A DNA stretch of 64,000 bases, taken from positions 1-64,000 of the forward strand of contig NZ_WEZQ01000027.1 in the NCBI RefSeq assembly GCF_009864005.1. The letters run 5' to 3'. Positions 9,451 through 18,942 of this stretch are shown here, piece after piece. This stretch comes from Furfurilactobacillus milii. GTDB lineage: Bacteria > Bacillota > Bacilli > Lactobacillales > Lactobacillaceae. The stretch's first letter is position 1, and every line of letters begins with the position of its first letter. Both the position numbers and the translations under genes were made by a program. The notes under the pieces were generated by a model. It did not search any database. It was not told the DNA's origin and saw only the letters and a program-made list of their open reading frames with translations.

Positions 9451-10370
9451 TAGCGGAGTTCCCCTTTCCGTCCAATAATCCGAATGATGACGTTAAAGAA
9501 CAAAGACATGGTCAATAGAACTAATGCTAATGACCACAAAGCATTGTTTTGTAAGCTGCCCATAACCGTGTTACCGATTCCTTCCGTCAAGACAGAAGTC
9601 AACGTGGAGGATGGTGAAACTAAGTTATGCGGTAGCAATGTCGCATTCCCGACTACCATTTGGACAGCAAGTGCTTCACCAAATGCCCGCGCCATCCCAA
9701 AAACGATCGCTGTTAAAATACCAGGTGTCGCCGCACGGAGAACTACCTTATGGATTGTTTGCCAGCGAGTAGCGCCTAGTGCTAAAGAAGCTTCCCTGTA
9801 ATAACGTGGTACTGACTTGAGTGTATCGGCCGTCATCGAGGTAACGGTCGGCAAAATCATTACGAATAGAACAAAAGTCCCTGATAGAATTCCAAAACCG
9901 CTGCCACCAAACACGTGGCGAACAAATGGGACAACAACTGACAACCCGATAAATCCGTAAACAACTGAGGGGATTCCTACCAGCAGTTCAGTAACCGGCT
10001 GCAAAATCTTGGCCCCGTTGCGTGGCGCAATTTCATTCATAAACACTGCCGTTCCAATCGCAAATGGTGTCGCCACTAACGCCGATAACAACGTAATTAA
10101 AAACGATCCGACAATCATTGGTAGTGCACCGACCTCAGGCTTTCCATTAGCACCTTTGACAGACGGATCCCATGTTTTTCCGCTTAAAAAATCCCACACG
10201 TTGATGTGGTTTTGAAAGAATGTCGCTAACCCCTTAGCGGCCACAAACCAAAAGATGGCAATCACAACCACCAAAATTAAAATTAGCGCTAGGAAACTGA
10301 TAAAGCGGCCTCGTCGTTCACTACGTGTCGCCTGCGATGTTTGTTGCAACTTCTCTTTTATCTTATCCAT
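9450..10370 (-). CDS. pstC: Phosphate ABC transporter permease PstC
   Basis: Partner permease to PstA. The 306-residue protein has a hydrophilic N-terminus of about 20 residues, then six transmembrane helices, and the cytosolic EAA loop (EASLALGATRWQTIHKVVL). It begins 25 nt downstream of pstS and overlaps pstA by one base, which gives the canonical pstS-C-A-B-B-phoU order. Confidence 0.95.
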   Translation of the reverse strand: MDKIKEKLQQTSQATRSERRGRFISFLALILILVVVIAIFWFVAAKGLATFFQNHINVWDFLSGKTWDPSVKGANGKPEVGALPMIVGSFLITLLSALVATPFAIGTAVFMNEIAPRNGAKILQPVTELLVGIPSVVYGFIGLSVVVPFVRHVFGGSGFGILSGTFVLFVMILPTVTSMTADTLKSVPRYYREASLALGATRWQTIHKVVLRAATPGILTAIVFGMARAFGEALAVQMVVGNATLLPHNLVSPSSTLTSVLTEGIGNTVMGSLQNNALWSLALVLLTMSLFFNVIIRIIGRKGELR

Positions 10371-10395
10371 GCCGTTTGCTCTCCTTCATTCCTAA

Positions 10396-11274
10396 CTAAC
10401 GAATCACCGTAACCCGACCTTTTACATCTCTTTCCACATGCATTTGAGAAATACTGATATAACCTAACTGTCGTACTAATGTTGACTGAATTTTTGGTGA
10501 TTCAATGTAGTTTAAAAATGATTTTGCGACGCCTTTGGGACGGCCATTCGTATACATGTGCTCGTATGACCAAACTTGCCACTTGTTAGACGTGACATTT
10601 TGATTTGTCGGCGTCACACCGTTGATTGCAACCTTTTGAACTGTTTTATTAGCGTAAGAAAACGCAACATAACTAATGGCCCCTGGTGTTGTGCTGACAA
10701 TGGATCTCACCATCCCAGATGAATCCTGCTCTTGAGCTGTTTTCACGTGGTGACCGCGTAACGCCCACTTTTCGAACGTCGCCCGTGTACCAGATCCTTG
10801 GGCTCGGTTCACAATCGTAATTGGGACATTTTTGCCACCAAGTTCTCGCCAGTTTGTATACGTCCCATCGAAAACCTTTTGCAACTGCGCTGTTGTTAAC
10901 GTTTTTAGGCCAACTTCCTTATTGATAATCGGAACAATTCCGACAACGGCAACGCGGTGGTCAACTAAATTATGTGAATGAATGCCTGACTGCTCTTCGG
11001 CGAAAACGTCCGAGTTACCAATTGCGACGGCTCCCTCTTGGATTTGACTCAATCCGGTTCCTGAACCACCACCTTGAACATTAATAAAAACGCCGAGATG
11101 ATCACCACTAAATTGTTCACCAGCTGCTTCAACCAGTGGTTGCAACGCGGTGGATCCCACCGTTGTAATTGAACCGCCTGCTGAAGAACGGTTACGTGTT
11201 TGGTAACCCAGTCCTAATAGTCCGCCAACGGCAATCAAGAACAAGGCCACACCTGCAATGCGTCGTTTGTTCAT
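10396..11274 (-). CDS. pstS: Phosphate-binding protein PstS, membrane-anchored form
   Basis: Extracellular phosphate receptor for the Pst importer; 292 residues. The start is the ATG preceded by TTAGGAGGAACAAC. Residues 6-24 form one hydrophobic segment, but there is no lipobox cysteine, so this copy is probably held by an uncleaved signal anchor or released by a signal peptidase. The phosphate-site features GSTALQPL, GGGSGTGLSQ and RAQGSGTRATFEKW are present. A paralogue with a true lipobox lies at 21.3 kb. The upstream region holds PhoP-type boxes and a family-B repeat. Confidence 0.94.
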   Translation of the reverse strand: MNKRRIAGVALFLIAVGGLLGLGYQTRNRSSAGGSITTVGSTALQPLVEAAGEQFSGDHLGVFINVQGGGSGTGLSQIQEGAVAIGNSDVFAEEQSGIHSHNLVDHRVAVVGIVPIINKEVGLKTLTTAQLQKVFDGTYTNWRELGGKNVPITIVNRAQGSGTRATFEKWALRGHHVKTAQEQDSSGMVRSIVSTTPGAISYVAFSYANKTVQKVAINGVTPTNQNVTSNKWQVWSYEHMYTNGRPKGVAKSFLNYIESPKIQSTLVRQLGYISISQMHVERDVKGRVTVIR

Positions 11275-11294
11275 GTTGTTCCTCCTAAAAATGC

Positions 11295-11355
11295 CAAGTT
11301 TCGGCATCACTCTCGTAAAACGTGCACCTGTCGCCCAGAAGTCTGCGCATCACGC
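11295..11355 (-). repeat. Partial family-B structured repeat in pstS leader
   Basis: Shares two blocks with the copy before hprK: GCATCACTC followed by the AAAACGTGCACCTGTCGC block on the plus strand, and a trailing CGCATCACGC. It lies between the Pho boxes and the pstS ribosome binding site, so it would be in the 5' leader of the pst mRNA, in the sense orientation. Only one flanking unit is clear, so it looks like a remnant. Confidence 0.6.
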
Positions 11356-11384
11356 TTTTGCATATACTCAGTGTATCGAATTGA

Positions 11385-11423
11385 TGTAAAGGACTCTTGG
11401 TCAGCATGTAAAGGTTGTGTAAA
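11385..11423 (-). promoter_or_regulatory. PhoP boxes upstream of pst operon
   Basis: On the minus strand TTTACA occurs at 11418-11423, 11407-11412 and 11385-11390, offsets of 11 and 22 bp. PhoP of Bacillus binds TTHACA direct repeats on an 11-bp period, so this is a strong candidate operator for the adjacent PhoPR pair. Confidence 0.82.
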
Positions 11424-11432
11424 GACGTTTAC

Positions 11433-11498
11433 AAAAACAGCGTTTGCCCTAGCATCAGTCTTTTTCAATGACTGTATGCTAGCGCAAACACTGTTTTC
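11433..11498 (-). terminator. Terminator after phoR
   Basis: A long imperfect inverted repeat centred on 11463 pairs AAACAG, GTTTGC, CTAGCAT and CAGTC blocks on each side and ends in a T-run on the minus strand. It separates phoPR from the pst operon, so pst must be read mainly from its own promoter. Confidence 0.8.
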
Positions 11499-11518
11499 AA
11501 AGGATTATTTAATGCTAG

Positions 11519-12892
11519 TTATTTAGGAAAACTAATTGTCATGGTCGTCCCGACATCCAATTGACTATTAACGCTTACTTCGCCTTTTAATAAATTCGTC
11601 AACTCCTGGACAATCGCTAATCCCAGGCCAGTGCCTGGAACACGTTGTTTGGTCCGGGATGGATCCCCTCGGTAAAAGCGTTCAAAAATTCGGTCTTGTT
11701 GTTCTTCCGCGATGCCATAGCCAGTGTCCTGAACACTAAGTTGCCACCCATGCAGAGAAGTTGCGGTAAACATAATGTGAATCTTACCACCGGGACGATT
11801 ATATTTAACCGCATTAGAGATTAAATTCTTAATGATTTGTTCTAACTTGGTAACATCTGTCTCTACCATTGTTTCTTCTGGAACCTGATTAGTGACCCTT
11901 AAGGCACTTCGTTGAATAGACTGAGCTTGTAACGTTAGCTGTCGATCAACTAGCTTGTGCAAATCAACTTTAGTTAACGTGGCTGTTTGACTCACAGGAT
12001 TCTGCAAACGTGAAACGGATAAAACATCTTCAATTAAATCCATCAATTGATGGGCTTGTTCATCAATAATTTTAAGAAATTCATCCCGCTTTTCCGGATC
12101 ATCTTTTGCTCCTGCCAACAATGTTTCTGTAAAACCAGCAATGGCTGTTAACGGCGTTTTCAACTCATGTGAGGCATTGGAAACGAAATCTAACTGCATC
12201 TGTTCGATTTGAGTGACTTCCGTAAGATCGTACAGCAAAACGAGCACTTGCTGATGGTTTGGCCGCGGTTCCGTATAAATGGTAGAAACTTCAAGTGTCC
12301 TAGGTGACGTCGGTAAATTCAGCGTCAACGTTTGTCGAACATTTTTGTGATTATGCATCGTCGTTTCAATTTGAGTCATTAAGTCATACTGCCGCACATC
12401 CGACGTATACAAATGTGCTTGCGGGTCCGTATTGATTTCTAGCAACTGCGCTGCCATCGGATTCAATAATTGTGTCATCCGATGACGATCAATCACAATA
12501 ACACCCACTGGTAAATACTCAAGTAAATTATCGAGTTCATTTTCCTGACGTTGGAAAACGTGGCTCTGATGACGTAATTCGTCAGCGGCCATGTTGATTG
12601 CCTGGGCCAAATCGGCATAAGCATGATTGTCGGGTAAAATAATCCGTCGTGCATCCTTGGGGGAGCTCAGCCGTAAGACTTGCGTTGTTAAATCACTGAC
12701 CACCCGTTGCTGGTTGGCAATTAACCACGCAATAATTAACGATTCCAAAACCATCGCGCCAAAAACAGTGACCACAACGACCATTTTTAAACGTGATTCC
12801 GAAACGTGACCAATAACGCTGATTAACAAAAATAACAGTCCTAAATTGACGACACCTGCAATAAATATTAAACGTCTGCCTAAAGTTCTCAT
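11519..12892 (-). CDS. phoR: Phosphate-sensing histidine kinase PhoR
   Basis: Membrane sensor kinase of the phosphate regulon, 457 residues. Two transmembrane helices (about 6-29 and 37-59) have almost no extracellular loop between them, followed by a HAMP-like linker, a PAS domain (about 120-225), the dimerisation domain with phospho-acceptor His242 in SHELKTPLTAIAGFTE, and a C-terminal ATPase with DTGYGIAEE and GTGLGLAIV. The short loop fits the idea that phosphate is sensed through PstB/PhoU rather than directly. It lies 3 nt downstream of phoP. Confidence 0.94.
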   Translation of the reverse strand: MRTLGRRLIFIAGVVNLGLLFLLISVIGHVSESRLKMVVVVTVFGAMVLESLIIAWLIANQQRVVSDLTTQVLRLSSPKDARRIILPDNHAYADLAQAINMAADELRHQSHVFQRQENELDNLLEYLPVGVIVIDRHRMTQLLNPMAAQLLEINTDPQAHLYTSDVRQYDLMTQIETTMHNHKNVRQTLTLNLPTSPRTLEVSTIYTEPRPNHQQVLVLLYDLTEVTQIEQMQLDFVSNASHELKTPLTAIAGFTETLLAGAKDDPEKRDEFLKIIDEQAHQLMDLIEDVLSVSRLQNPVSQTATLTKVDLHKLVDRQLTLQAQSIQRSALRVTNQVPEETMVETDVTKLEQIIKNLISNAVKYNRPGGKIHIMFTATSLHGWQLSVQDTGYGIAEEQQDRIFERFYRGDPSRTKQRVPGTGLGLAIVQELTNLLKGEVSVNSQLDVGTTMTISFPK

Positions 12893-12895
12893 ACG

Positions 12896-13588
12896 CTATT
12901 CACCAAATTGATAGCCGAAGCCACGAACGGTTTTTAAATACTGTGGATGTTTGGGATCGGGTTCAATCTTTTCCCGCAGATGACTGACATGCATATCGAC
13001 CATGCGACTATCGCCTGCGTAGTTGAACCCCCAAACACCATTCAATAACGTATCGCGATCCAACACTCTACCCTGCCGTTCGGCAAAATAATCTAACAGT
13101 TCAAATTCTTTGGGCGTCAATGCAATCGGCTGGTCATCCCTTTTTACCTGCAAACGATCTTCATCAATGGTTAACGCGCCAACTTGAACTAGTCGGTCGG
13201 GTTCTTTCTGAGTGACCGCTGTCCGCTCACTACGGCGGGTGACCGCCTTAATGCGTGCCAACACTTCGCGTGGTGAAAATGGCTTGGTAATATAATCATC
13301 CGCACCAATTTCGAGGCCAAACACCCGGTCAAATTCTTCACCCTTGGCCGTGACGATAATAATCGGTGTTTGAATACCATCTCGACGAACCTGTTTTGTC
13401 ACCTCAATACCATCTAATTCTGGCAACATTAAATCTAGTAGCACACAAAAGTAACCACCTTCGCGAATCTTTGCTAAGGCTTTTGGACCATCCGTGGCAA
13501 TCTCGACCGCATATCCTGCTTGTTCGAGATTGTACTGTAGCAACGTTACAATACTCGGTTCATCATCGACCACCAGAACTCGTTTCAT
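12896..13588 (-). CDS. phoP: Phosphate regulon response regulator PhoP
   Basis: OmpR/PhoB-type DNA-binding response regulator, 230 residues. The receiver domain carries the acidic pair in VVDDEPS, the phospho-acceptor Asp52 in LLDLMLPELDG and the conserved Thr and Lys (VTAK, DDYITKPF). The winged-helix output domain ends with RGFGYQF. It is the first gene of the phoPR pair and probably acts on the TTTACA boxes at 11.4 kb and 22.27 kb. A TATACT -10-like box lies about 60 nt upstream. Confidence 0.95.
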   Translation of the reverse strand: MKRVLVVDDEPSIVTLLQYNLEQAGYAVEIATDGPKALAKIREGGYFCVLLDLMLPELDGIEVTKQVRRDGIQTPIIIVTAKGEEFDRVFGLEIGADDYITKPFSPREVLARIKAVTRRSERTAVTQKEPDRLVQVGALTIDEDRLQVKRDDQPIALTPKEFELLDYFAERQGRVLDRDTLLNGVWGFNYAGDSRMVDMHVSHLREKIEPDPKHPQYLKTVRGFGYQFGE

Positions 13589-13716
13589 GGCTATTTCCTC
13601 TCCAAATTCTCAATGTCTGCGTCAAATGTCAGGTGCAGTATATCATATTAAACTTTGAAGTCGTCTCACAAACACGACGTTTGACAGACATCACAACAAA
13701 CGCGTTTGCATTCCGC

Positions 13717-14833
13717 CTAATCAGGATTTTTCTGTTTCAGATTCCATTGTAAATAAGCATCAATAAACGGATCAAGATCGCCATCGAGCACCGCTTGGGC
13801 GTTACCCGTTTCATAATCTGTTCGGTGATCCTTCACCATCGTGTAGGGCTGGAAAACGTAAGAGCGAATTTGCGATCCCCAACCAATCTCAAGTTGAGTC
13901 CCTTCCAGTTTTGCCTTTTCTTCGGCCTTTTTTTGTTCCTCACGTTCATATAACTTGGCCTTTAACATGGCCATTGCAGTGGCCTTATTTTGAAACTGAG
14001 ACCGCTGCGCCTGTGAAGAAACAACAATCCCTGTGGGAACATGGATCAAACGCACAGCTGACGACGTCTTATTAATGTGCTGACCACCAGCACCACTTGA
14101 ACGGAAAACTTCCATCTTGATGTCGTCAGGATTCAGATCAACCTGAACGGAATCATCCAATTCTGGCATAACATCAACACTAACAAACGAGGTATGTCGC
14201 CGACCGGCTGAATCAAACGGTGAGATCCGCACAAATCGATGAACGCCTTTTTCACTCCGCAAATAGCCATATGCATTTGTTCCACTAATGAGCAATGTTG
14301 CGCTGTTTAAGCCGGCTGTGTCACCTGCTTGGTAGTCGACAATATCGACATTGAATTGATGTTGTTCAGCCCACCGTGTGTACATCCGCATGAGGTTTTG
14401 GCCCCAATCTTGTGATTCCGTACCACCAGCACCGGGATGAATTTCTAAAATGGCATTATTACCATCATATGGCTGATCCAATAACTGTGTCAGCCGGTAT
14501 GACTGCAACTTTTTGGCAGTGATGGCCATTTCTTCATCTAATTGGGCTGCCATTTCAGGATCATCGTCTTCTTCCAATAACTCAATCGTCACCGCAAGGT
14601 CCTCTACGGCCTGATCAAGCTCCATAAATGTATCGTGCTTTGCCTTTAATGCATTATTGTCATCAATAACTTGTTGGGCGGCCACGTTATCATCCCAAAA
14701 ATGTGGTTCGGCCATTCGTGCCTCGTTTTCAGCAATGCTTTGGTTCAAGGCATCGAGGTCAAAGTGACCCCCTAAAGTTCGTGATTTGTTGTTGCATATC
14801 GGCCAAACGTTGGCGTGCATCTGCTAATTCCAT
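13717..14833 (-). CDS. prfB: Peptide chain release factor 2 (programmed +1 frameshift)
   Basis: Terminates translation at UGA and UAA. The gene is read from ATG at 14833, with AAGGAGTGAGCAT before it, for 24 codons up to an in-frame TGA at 14761-14759. The sequence there is AGGGGG, three nucleotides, then CTT TGA C: the classic RF2 autoregulatory slippery site with an internal Shine-Dalgarno. A +1 shift at CTT continues into the second frame, giving about 371 residues. The stop-recognition SPF tripeptide (RISPFDSAG) and catalytic GGQ (GAGGQHINKT) are present. It lies downstream of secA, as in many Firmicutes. Confidence 0.95.
14757..14775 (-). promoter_or_regulatory. RF2 programmed frameshift site
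   Basis: On the minus strand AGGGGG precedes CTT TGA C by three bases. The in-frame TGA is codon 25 of prfB. Low RF2 levels let the ribosome pause and slip, which is the known autoregulatory loop for this gene. Confidence 0.92.
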
Positions 14834-14868
14834 ATGCTCACTCCTTATCTTTGTGTAATTAATGAATG

Positions 14869-14907
14869 AAGGACTGTCATACCTGTAAACAAGGTGAGAC
14901 AGTCCTT
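14869..14907 (-). terminator. Possible terminator after secA
   Basis: A 10-bp perfect stem (14869-14878 with 14898-14907) sits 17 nt past the secA stop. The tract after it on the minus strand is only moderately T-rich, so read-through into prfB is likely. Confidence 0.55.
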
Positions 14908-14924
14908 CTAAGTGTTGTTAATTA

Positions 14925-17288
14925 TTACCGTTCCATATTTTGACGAATTTCACTCTTCATGAACAGACGGGTTGCGTCGTATTCAATATCGGAAATCATT
15001 TCTTCAAACATGGTAAACGCATTACTTTGATATTCGATCAACGGGTTCAACTGACCATAACCACGCAATTGAATGGACTGCCGTAGTTGATCCAACGTAT
15101 CAATGTGATCTGTCCAGTGTGAGTCCACACAACGCAACACAACCACCTTTTCAAATTCGAGCATTTGACTAGGGTCATAAAGTTGCTTTTGCTTGTCCTT
15201 GTACACAGTCTCGGCTTGATCCATTAGATATGACTTGATTTCATCAGCAGACTTACCTTTTAAATCATCCTCTGAAATCGCATCATCATTAACCATTGCT
15301 GAACGGGCAAAGTCGACAATACTGTCAAGTTCCCACTTCTTTTGGTCACCATTAGTATGCATGTCAACAATCCGGTTAACCGTTCGTTCAATCATCGGCA
15401 TGATCACCCACTTAAGATCATCAGGCTCATTGATAACTAATTGCCGTTGTTTATAAATAACTTCACGTTGCTCACGCATAACATCATCATATTGCAGAAC
15501 ATTTTTACGTGAGTCGTAGTTATTCCCTTCAACACGTTTTTGAGCTGATTCAACCTGACGTGTAATGAGTCGACTCTTAATTACCGCATCGTCATCTTCC
15601 ACGTTCATCCGTTGCAAGATAGCCTTAACTCGATCTGAACCGAACCGCAACATTAAGTCATCTTCCAGTGACAGGTAGAATTGTGAAAAACCAGGGTCCC
15701 CTTGACGACCGGAACGGCCACGAAGCTGATTATCAATCCGTCGTGACTCATGTCGTTCAGTCCCAATAACGGCTAATCCGCCAACTTCCTTAACGCCAGG
15801 TCCGAGCTTGATATCCGTCCCACGACCGGCCATGTTGGTGGCAATCGTTACGGCACCCTTTTGACCAGCATTCATGATAATTTCGGCTTCACGCGCGTGA
15901 TTTTTAGCGTTCAAAACATTATGCGGAATGCCCAACTGATCCAATTGATGTGACAGGTATTCAGAAGTTTCAACGGCCACCGTCCCAATTAGCATGGGTT
16001 GACACTTTTTGTGAAGCTTAACGATCTCATTAATAACCGCGTTAAACTTACTCTTCAAACTTGGGTACAGTAAATCAGGCTCATCCTTACGAATAACCGG
16101 GCGGTTGGTTGGAATTGAAATAACTTCCATGTTGTAAATCTCACGGAATTCTTCCTGTTCCGTCTTGGCCGTCCCAGTCATCCCTGAAAGTTTGTTATAC
16201 ATCCGGAATAAGTTCTGATACGTGATGTTGGCCATTGTCTTGGTTTCTTCTTGAATGTCCACATGCTCTTTAGCTTCCAGAGCCTGATGCAAACCATCTG
16301 AGAAACGACGGCCTTCCATAATTCGACCAGTAAATGAATCCACGATCTGAACTTCGCCGTCTTGAACAACATAGTCCTTGTTGTTAAACATGATGTAGTT
16401 AGCACGCAAGGCTTGATCCAAATGGTGAGTTAAAGCTGTATTTTCAGTATCGTACAGATTGTCCAAGCCGAAGTATTCTTCTGCTTTACGGTTTCCTTCA
16501 TCCGTTAACGAAACCGTCTTGGATTCCAGGTCAACCTTATAATCACTCTTTTCACGCAGCGTTTTGGCAAACCGATCAGCACGTTCGTACAAATTCGTAT
16601 TACCAGCTGAACCACCTGAAATAATCAATGGTGTCCGTGACTCATCAATCAAAATGGAGTCAACTTCATCAATAATGGCGAAGTTTAAGCCACGTTGCAC
16701 TTGGTCCTCTTTGTAAACAACCATGTTGTCACGCAAATAATCGAACCCAATTTCACCATTTGTTGAGTAGGTAATATCAGCATTGTAGGCTTCCCGCTTT
16801 TCTTCAGCTGACTTCTCAGAGCCGTTAATTCCAACGCTCAGACCAAGCCAGTTATACAGTTCACCCATTTCAGTAGCATCACGTTCTGACAGGTATTCGT
16901 TAACCGTAACAACGTGAACACCATCACCGGTCAAGGCGTTAAGGTAAACCGGCATGGTCGCCGTCAACGTCTTCCCTTCACCGGTTTTCATTTCAGCAAT
17001 ATCCCCATTATGGAGCACGATCCCCCCCATAATTTGAACGCGGAATGGGAACAAACCTAAAACACGTTTGGCCCCTTCACGTGCTACCGCAAATGCTTCA
17101 GGTAATAAGTCATCAAGACTTTCACCCTTTTTGTAGCGTTCTTTAAATTCAGGCGTCTTGGCCTGTAAATCTTCATCACTTAATTTTGCGTATTCATCTT
17201 CGTAAGCCATCACCTTATCGGCTGTGTGACCTAAACGCGTAACTTTCCGGGCATCAGATTCAACCCAGCGTTTTAATACATTTGGCAT
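14925..17288 (-). CDS. secA: Preprotein translocase ATPase SecA
   Basis: Motor of the general secretion pathway; couples ATP hydrolysis to export through SecYEG. The 787-residue protein has Walker A MKTGEGKT near residue 100, Walker B with [10 protein letters not shown], the preprotein cross-linking domain and motif [13 protein letters not shown]. The C-terminus ends at EIRQNMER without the Cys-rich SecB-binding tail, normal for lactobacilli. A promoter TTGCAA-N16-TAGAAT lies at 17355-17382. Confidence 0.97.
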   Translation of the reverse strand: MPNVLKRWVESDARKVTRLGHTADKVMAYEDEYAKLSDEDLQAKTPEFKERYKKGESLDDLLPEAFAVAREGAKRVLGLFPFRVQIMGGIVLHNGDIAEMKTGEGKTLTATMPVYLNALTGDGVHVVTVNEYLSERDATEMGELYNWLGLSVGINGSEKSAEEKREAYNADITYSTNGEIGFDYLRDNMVVYKEDQVQRGLNFAIIDEVDSILIDESRTPLIISGGSAGNTNLYERADRFAKTLREKSDYKVDLESKTVSLTDEGNRKAEEYFGLDNLYDTENTALTHHLDQALRANYIMFNNKDYVVQDGEVQIVDSFTGRIMEGRRFSDGLHQALEAKEHVDIQEETKTMANITYQNLFRMYNKLSGMTGTAKTEQEEFREIYNMEVISIPTNRPVIRKDEPDLLYPSLKSKFNAVINEIVKLHKKCQPMLIGTVAVETSEYLSHQLDQLGIPHNVLNAKNHAREAEIIMNAGQKGAVTIATNMAGRGTDIKLGPGVKEVGGLAVIGTERHESRRIDNQLRGRSGRQGDPGFSQFYLSLEDDLMLRFGSDRVKAILQRMNVEDDDAVIKSRLITRQVESAQKRVEGNNYDSRKNVLQYDDVMREQREVIYKQRQLVINEPDDLKWVIMPMIERTVNRIVDMHTNGDQKKWELDSIVDFARSAMVNDDAISEDDLKGKSADEIKSYLMDQAETVYKDKQKQLYDPSQMLEFEKVVVLRCVDSHWTDHIDTLDQLRQSIQLRGYGQLNPLIEYQSNAFTMFEEMISDIEYDATRLFMKSEIRQNMER

Positions 17289-17354
17289 GTTGTAACTTTA
17301 TCCTTCCCTAAAAACGCGTTAAACGTTGCAACTAGTGCAGTCTATCAGATATTC

Positions 17355-17382
17355 ATTCTATCATTTAAGTTTCTCATTGCAA
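17355..17382 (-). promoter_or_regulatory. Predicted secA promoter
   Basis: TTGCAA (17382-17377) and TAGAAT (17360-17355) on the minus strand with a 16-bp spacer, about 65 nt before the secA start and after the hpf terminator. Confidence 0.6.
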
Positions 17383-17410
17383 ACACATTCAGCTCAAACC
17401 AATCAGAAAA

Positions 17411-17458
17411 AAAGCCAAACAAAACCCACCGTTGCGGATACTGTCCATAACGGTGGGT
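17411..17458 (-). terminator. Terminator after hpf
   Basis: A 10-bp perfect stem (17424-17433 with 17449-17458) is followed on the minus strand by TTTTGTTTGGCTTTTTTT. It lies about 40 nt past the hpf stop codon. Confidence 0.85.
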
Positions 17459-17499
17459 AAGGTAAAACAAAATTAAATTATTCGATGATTGTGACGGTA

Positions 17500-18057
17500 C
17501 TAGTCGTTTGAACCAGCTTGAAGTAAACCATAGCGACCGTCATTACGACGATAAACAACATTTACTTCATCCGTCTCTGCGTCCTGGTAAATGAAGAAGT
17601 CGTGTCCCAACAGATCCATCTGAAGAATTGCTTCTTCATTGTCCATTGGTTTCAACTGCAAACTCTTGGTTCGTACAACATCAAACCGCGTTTCTGGCTG
17701 AGTTGGTGTTGCTTCTTCATCTGGACGGAAGTCTAAGCCCTTGTAGCCCTTTTCACGGGACTTCCGGTTAACCTTTGTCTTGTACTTCCGAATTTGACGC
17801 TCTAGTCGATCTGACATAGTATCAATACTCTTGTACAAGTCATCAGAAGTTTCCTCTGCCCGTAATGTTAAGTAAGGCAATGGAATGGTGACTTCCGCTT
17901 TAGCGGTCTTGTTGGGATAAACGCGCAAGTTTGCATGCGCAATGGCGCTAACATTTGGCTCTAGGTAACGGCCAATCTTAGTCACCTTTTTATCTACGTA
18001 GTCCCTGAGTGCATCGGTTACAGAGATGTTTTCTCCACGAGTTTGTACATCTAACAT
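17500..18057 (-). CDS. hpf: Ribosome hibernation promoting factor, long form
   Basis: Binds the 30S decoding centre and dimerises 70S ribosomes into inactive 100S particles in stationary phase. The 185-residue protein has the N-terminal S30AE fold (about 1-100), a charged linker (about 100-125), and the C-terminal dimerisation domain beginning near FDVVRTKSLQLKPMD and including GHDFFIYQDAETDEVNVVYRR-type sequence. This marks it as the long HPF of Firmicutes. It has a consensus promoter and a 130-nt leader with hairpins. Confidence 0.95.
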   Translation of the reverse strand: MLDVQTRGENISVTDALRDYVDKKVTKIGRYLEPNVSAIAHANLRVYPNKTAKAEVTIPLPYLTLRAEETSDDLYKSIDTMSDRLERQIRKYKTKVNRKSREKGYKGLDFRPDEEATPTQPETRFDVVRTKSLQLKPMDNEEAILQMDLLGHDFFIYQDAETDEVNVVYRRNDGRYGLLQAGSND

Positions 18058-18065
18058 AAAACTTC

Positions 18066-18180
18066 GCTCCCTTCCGAACTAAGTTCCCGCTATGCGGGGG
18101 CTTTTAGATTCACATGTGGACGACGCCATCCAAACATGAATTGATTTCGATAGGACCACTCTATCTCTATCTGTAGTTTC
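18066..18180 (-). other. Structured 5' leader of hpf
   Basis: The roughly 115 nt between the promoter and the hpf start contain a GC-rich hairpin (CCCCCGC-ATA-GCGGG, about 18088-18102) and an imperfect inverted repeat pairing TTCATGT with ACATGTGAA. The hairpin is close to the ribosome binding site GAAGGGAGCGAAG. Regulation through this leader is possible but not shown. Confidence 0.45.
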
Positions 18181-18209
18181 ATTATAACCAACCCGCTTCA
18201 AACTCTCAA
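18181..18209 (-). promoter_or_regulatory. hpf promoter
   Basis: TTGAGA (18209-18204) and a perfect TATAAT (18186-18181) on the minus strand with an ideal 17-bp spacer. Confidence 0.8.
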
Positions 18210-18231
18210 CGGATATCCCTCTTAAAGACTG

Positions 18232-18942
18232 TTATCTTGCTAATGTAAGCCCTATCATCGAAGTGACTTCAACCGTTTGCAACGCCTGTGCTGCAAAGTG
18301 TAGCGTTCGGCCAGTCGTATAGACATCATCAAAGATTAAAATTTTATTGCCGTGCAATTTTTCTGCATAGTTCGGATCAATTACGAACGGTTGAGTACGA
18401 GTCATTCGGTCTTTTCGTCCTTGCCTGGATTGCTGCTGTTTGTCAGGTGTCGCCACTTTAAGTGCAGGACAGACGACCGGAGAATGGCGATTTTCCCCAA
18501 CCAATTGCAACAACTCGGCTGCTTGATTAAACCCGCGGTGGTCAAACGTTGTGTCTGACACTGGTACTGGTATCACAACATCAACTTGAGCCGCATCAAT
18601 TGCCAGTTGTACAACATGCTGGAAAGCCTTTGCCAATCTCAAATCGCCATTGAATTTATACTGATGCATGTAGTCATGCATGGCCTGCGTGTATTGAAAT
18701 AAACCACGGTTTTTGATCTTCAATGTATTCGGCATTAAATGCCAGCGTTGGCAATCTTGACAAATCTCCTGATTTTCCTGATTTCGGCCACATTGAGGAC
18801 ACGCTTTTGATTCACGAATAACAGTAAAAGTAGCCTTACAATTCTCACAAATAACATCGTCCGTCACTCTTCGCCAGCTTAATAACTCACGAATAGTCAG
18901 GGTCTTAGATAACATCTTTTGACACATCAAACATGACGCCAT
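18232..18942 (-). CDS. comFC: ComFC-like phosphoribosyltransferase family protein
   Basis: Late competence protein needed for DNA uptake in naturally transformable Firmicutes. The 236-residue protein has N-terminal zinc-binding cysteine pairs (CLMC, CENC, CPQC and CQDC) and a C-terminal type I phosphoribosyltransferase domain with the PRPP motif ILIFDDVYTTGRT. Its ATG lies inside the last codons of comFA (16-nt overlap), so the two are coupled. Both are intact, but a full competence system cannot be judged from this window. Confidence 0.92.
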   Translation of the reverse strand: MASCLMCQKMLSKTLTIRELLSWRRVTDDVICENCKATFTVIRESKACPQCGRNQENQEICQDCQRWHLMPNTLKIKNRGLFQYTQAMHDYMHQYKFNGDLRLAKAFQHVVQLAIDAAQVDVVIPVPVSDTTFDHRGFNQAAELLQLVGENRHSPVVCPALKVATPDKQQQSRQGRKDRMTRTQPFVIDPNYAEKLHGNKILIFDDVYTTGRTLHFAAQALQTVEVTSMIGLTLAR

